Made by a program: the position numbers and the translations under genes. From the NCBI GenBank assembly GCA_018823905.1, contig JAHJHL010000149.1:1-41459 (forward strand): a DNA stretch of 41,459 nt, written 5' to 3'. Under the pieces are notes generated by a model that was given only the letters and a program-made list of their open reading frames with translations, did not search any database and was not told where the DNA came from. This stretch comes from Alphaproteobacteria bacterium (GTDB taxonomy: Bacteria > Pseudomonadota > Alphaproteobacteria > Sphingomonadales > Sphingomonadaceae). Shown piece after piece: positions 40,354 to 41,459 of the stretch (the stretch's first letter is position 1; each line of letters begins with the position of its first letter).

Positions 40354-41219
40354 CCGGCCCAATCTTCCAGCAAGTAGCGCGCGATCGCCAACGGCGGCGG
40401 CGCCATGAACGGCGCACCGATATCGCCCGCGAGCGCGGCGCGTACTTCGGCCTTGTCGACCCACATCGCCGCCTCGATCTCGGTCGCGTCGAGCGTCAGC
40501 GCGGGATCCTTCGCGACCGCGCGGCAGCCGATCATCAAGGATGACGGGAACGGCCAAGGCTGGCTCGCGACGTAAGAGACGTCCGAAACGCGAATGCCCG
40601 CTTCCTCGAACAATTCGCGCGCGACCGCTTCCTCGAGCGATTCTCCGGGTTCGACGAACCCGGCGAGCGCCGAAAAGAACCCCGGCGGGAAACCGCCCTG
40701 CCGTCCGACGAGCACGCGCCCGTCGCATTCGGCAAGCATGATCACGACGGGGTCGACGCGCGGAAAATGCTCGGCGTTGCAGCTGCCGCAGCGCCGGCCC
40801 CAGCCGCCGCGAAACAGGGCGGTCGACGATCCGCATACCGCGCAAAAATGATGCCGCGCATGCCAGTCAACGAGACTGCGCGCACCACCATAGAGCGCTG
40901 CATCCGGACCCGAGAGCAAGGGCAGCAGCCGCATCACCGTGCGCGACCTTGCATCGATCCGCACGCTGGCCGGAGCCTCGCGCACGAAATGCGGGACCCC
41001 GTCGTCGTCGATACCGAGCAGCATCAGCGCACGCTCGTCGGCGGGGTCGAGCGGTTCCCAGAGCAGCCCCCCGCTCTCGCCCGGCACGAAGTCGATGCCG
41101 TCGAGCACAAGACAGAGGGCGCGCGGATCGGTCGTCGCGGCGGCAAATGCCTCAACGTTCGTCCGCAACTGATCGGCGCGGTCGAGCCCTGCGCCCGTAA
41201 AACCCAGCGGCAACGGCAT
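40350..41219 (-). CDS. nudC: NADH pyrophosphatase / NAD-cap hydrolase
   Basis: A 289-residue Nudix hydrolase that cleaves NADH and can remove NAD caps from RNA. Zinc ribbon with FCAVCGS and RCGSCNAEHFPR; Nudix box beginning GFVEPGESLEEA and ending RELFEEAG; and the NudC-specific SQPWPFPSSLM after it, which separates NudC from other Nudix families. The ATG overlaps the stop of an upstream serine hydrolase gene (TGATG), so the two form an operon. It ends inside the shared CTAG with popZ. Confidence 0.95.
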   Translation of the reverse strand: MPLPLGFTGAGLDRADQLRTNVEAFAAATTDPRALCLVLDGIDFVPGESGGLLWEPLDPADERALMLLGIDDDGVPHFVREAPASVRIDARSRTVMRLLPLLSGPDAALYGGARSLVDWHARHHFCAVCGSSTALFRGGWGRRCGSCNAEHFPRVDPVVIMLAECDGRVLVGRQGGFPPGFFSALAGFVEPGESLEEAVARELFEEAGIRVSDVSYVASQPWPFPSSLMIGCRAVAKDPALTLDATEIEAAMWVDKAEVRAALAGDIGAPFMAPPPLAIARYLLEDWAG

Positions 41220-41459
41220 CAGCCGGTCACATCCTTGAAGAAGGTTTCGCCGAACTTGCCCTGAAACGACACGGAGTCGGGCGGCATGATCTGCGTATAG
41301 CCACCGACGCGATAGCCAAGACCGCGGTGGACGAAGCCGATCGTCCCCGCCGCACCCGCCCAGCCGAAAATCCCCTCGCCCCCGGGCGATGTCGGCAGCG
41401 ATACGCGGCCGCCGGCGCCAAAGCCCTGCCCGTCGATAAAGGTCCCTTTGCGGTCGACG
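41219..41459 (-). CDS. Serine hydrolase (beta-lactamase family), C-terminal part
   Basis: The last 79 residues of a gene that runs past the right edge. The sequence GQGFGAGGRVSLPTSPGGEG, then GIFGWAGAAGTIGFVHRGLG and YTQIMPPDS, matches the C-terminal third of class C beta-lactamase-like esterases (EstB type), where GWAGAAGT takes the place of the KTG region. The nucleophile Ser-x-x-Lys would be outside the window. The stop overlaps the nudC start. Confidence 0.8.
   Translation of the reverse strand, partial: VDRKGTFIDGQGFGAGGRVSLPTSPGGEGIFGWAGAAGTIGFVHRGLGYRVGGYTQIMPPDSVSFQGKFGETFFKDVTG

Noticed and set aside
1..41459. CRISPR arrays, rRNA genes, complete insertion sequences, toxin-antitoxin or phage-defence genes
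   Set aside because: I looked for regular short repeats, transposases and known defence families and saw none; the only mobile-element trace is the integrase relic and the palindromic repeats.

Overview
The window is a high-GC chromosomal segment that reads as a sphingomonad (Sphingomonadaceae, most like Sphingopyxis or a close relative). The grounds are the gene families (TonB-dependent receptor, DUF4402 protein, PopZ/DUF2497, the isoaspartyl-methyltransferase-like gene before tolC), the codon use, and an intergenic repeat built on the core TCGACAAGCTCA. This is inference from sequence memory; no database search was possible.

Left part (1-10091), housekeeping and membrane or stress functions: an ABC ATPase with a small downstream gene; a divergent secreted DUF4402 protein; an MTA/SAH-type nucleosidase; a composite palindromic intergenic repeat; a bile-acid:Na+ symporter-family transporter; a four-gene operon of TelA, a two-TM protein, a YqiJ-like OB-fold membrane protein and a YqiK-like flotillin; and, on the other strand, a membrane protein, an ECF sigma factor and a small two-TM protein.

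Middle part (10389-24413), an apparent catabolic cluster. Rightward: iron-type alcohol dehydrogenase, acyl-CoA synthetase, HapE-like Baeyer-Villiger monooxygenase, quinone-oxidoreductase-like protein. Leftward: TonB receptor, metallo-beta-lactamase-fold hydrolase, cytochrome P450. Also an alpha-methylacyl-CoA-racemase-like CoA transferase, a TetR regulator and a lactate-monooxygenase-like flavoenzyme. The enzyme set fits uptake, hydroxylation, oxidation to a ketone, lactone formation, lactone opening, CoA activation and epimerisation of an alicyclic, terpenoid or steroid-like compound. The same 12-bp palindrome (TACYRGYMRGTA) occurs in three intergenic regions of the cluster, so the TetR protein probably controls all of it.

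Right-middle part (24519-36257), a microaerobic module: universal stress protein, an Fe-S Fnr regulator, OmpW, ccoNOQP (cbb3 oxidase), ccoGHIS (assembly), a small exported Cys-rich protein and hemN. Perfect FNR boxes lie before usp and between ompW and ccoN. A one-mismatch box lies before hemN, spaced so that hemN mRNA may be leaderless.

Right end (36258-41459): a decayed tyrosine integrase (one stop, two frameshifts) beside tRNA-Cys, probably the relic of a tRNA-targeted island; an isoaspartyl-methyltransferase-like gene and a TolC-family gene behind a perfect palindrome; a PopZ-like gene with a CtrA-like half-site; nudC; and the C-terminus of a serine hydrolase running off the edge.
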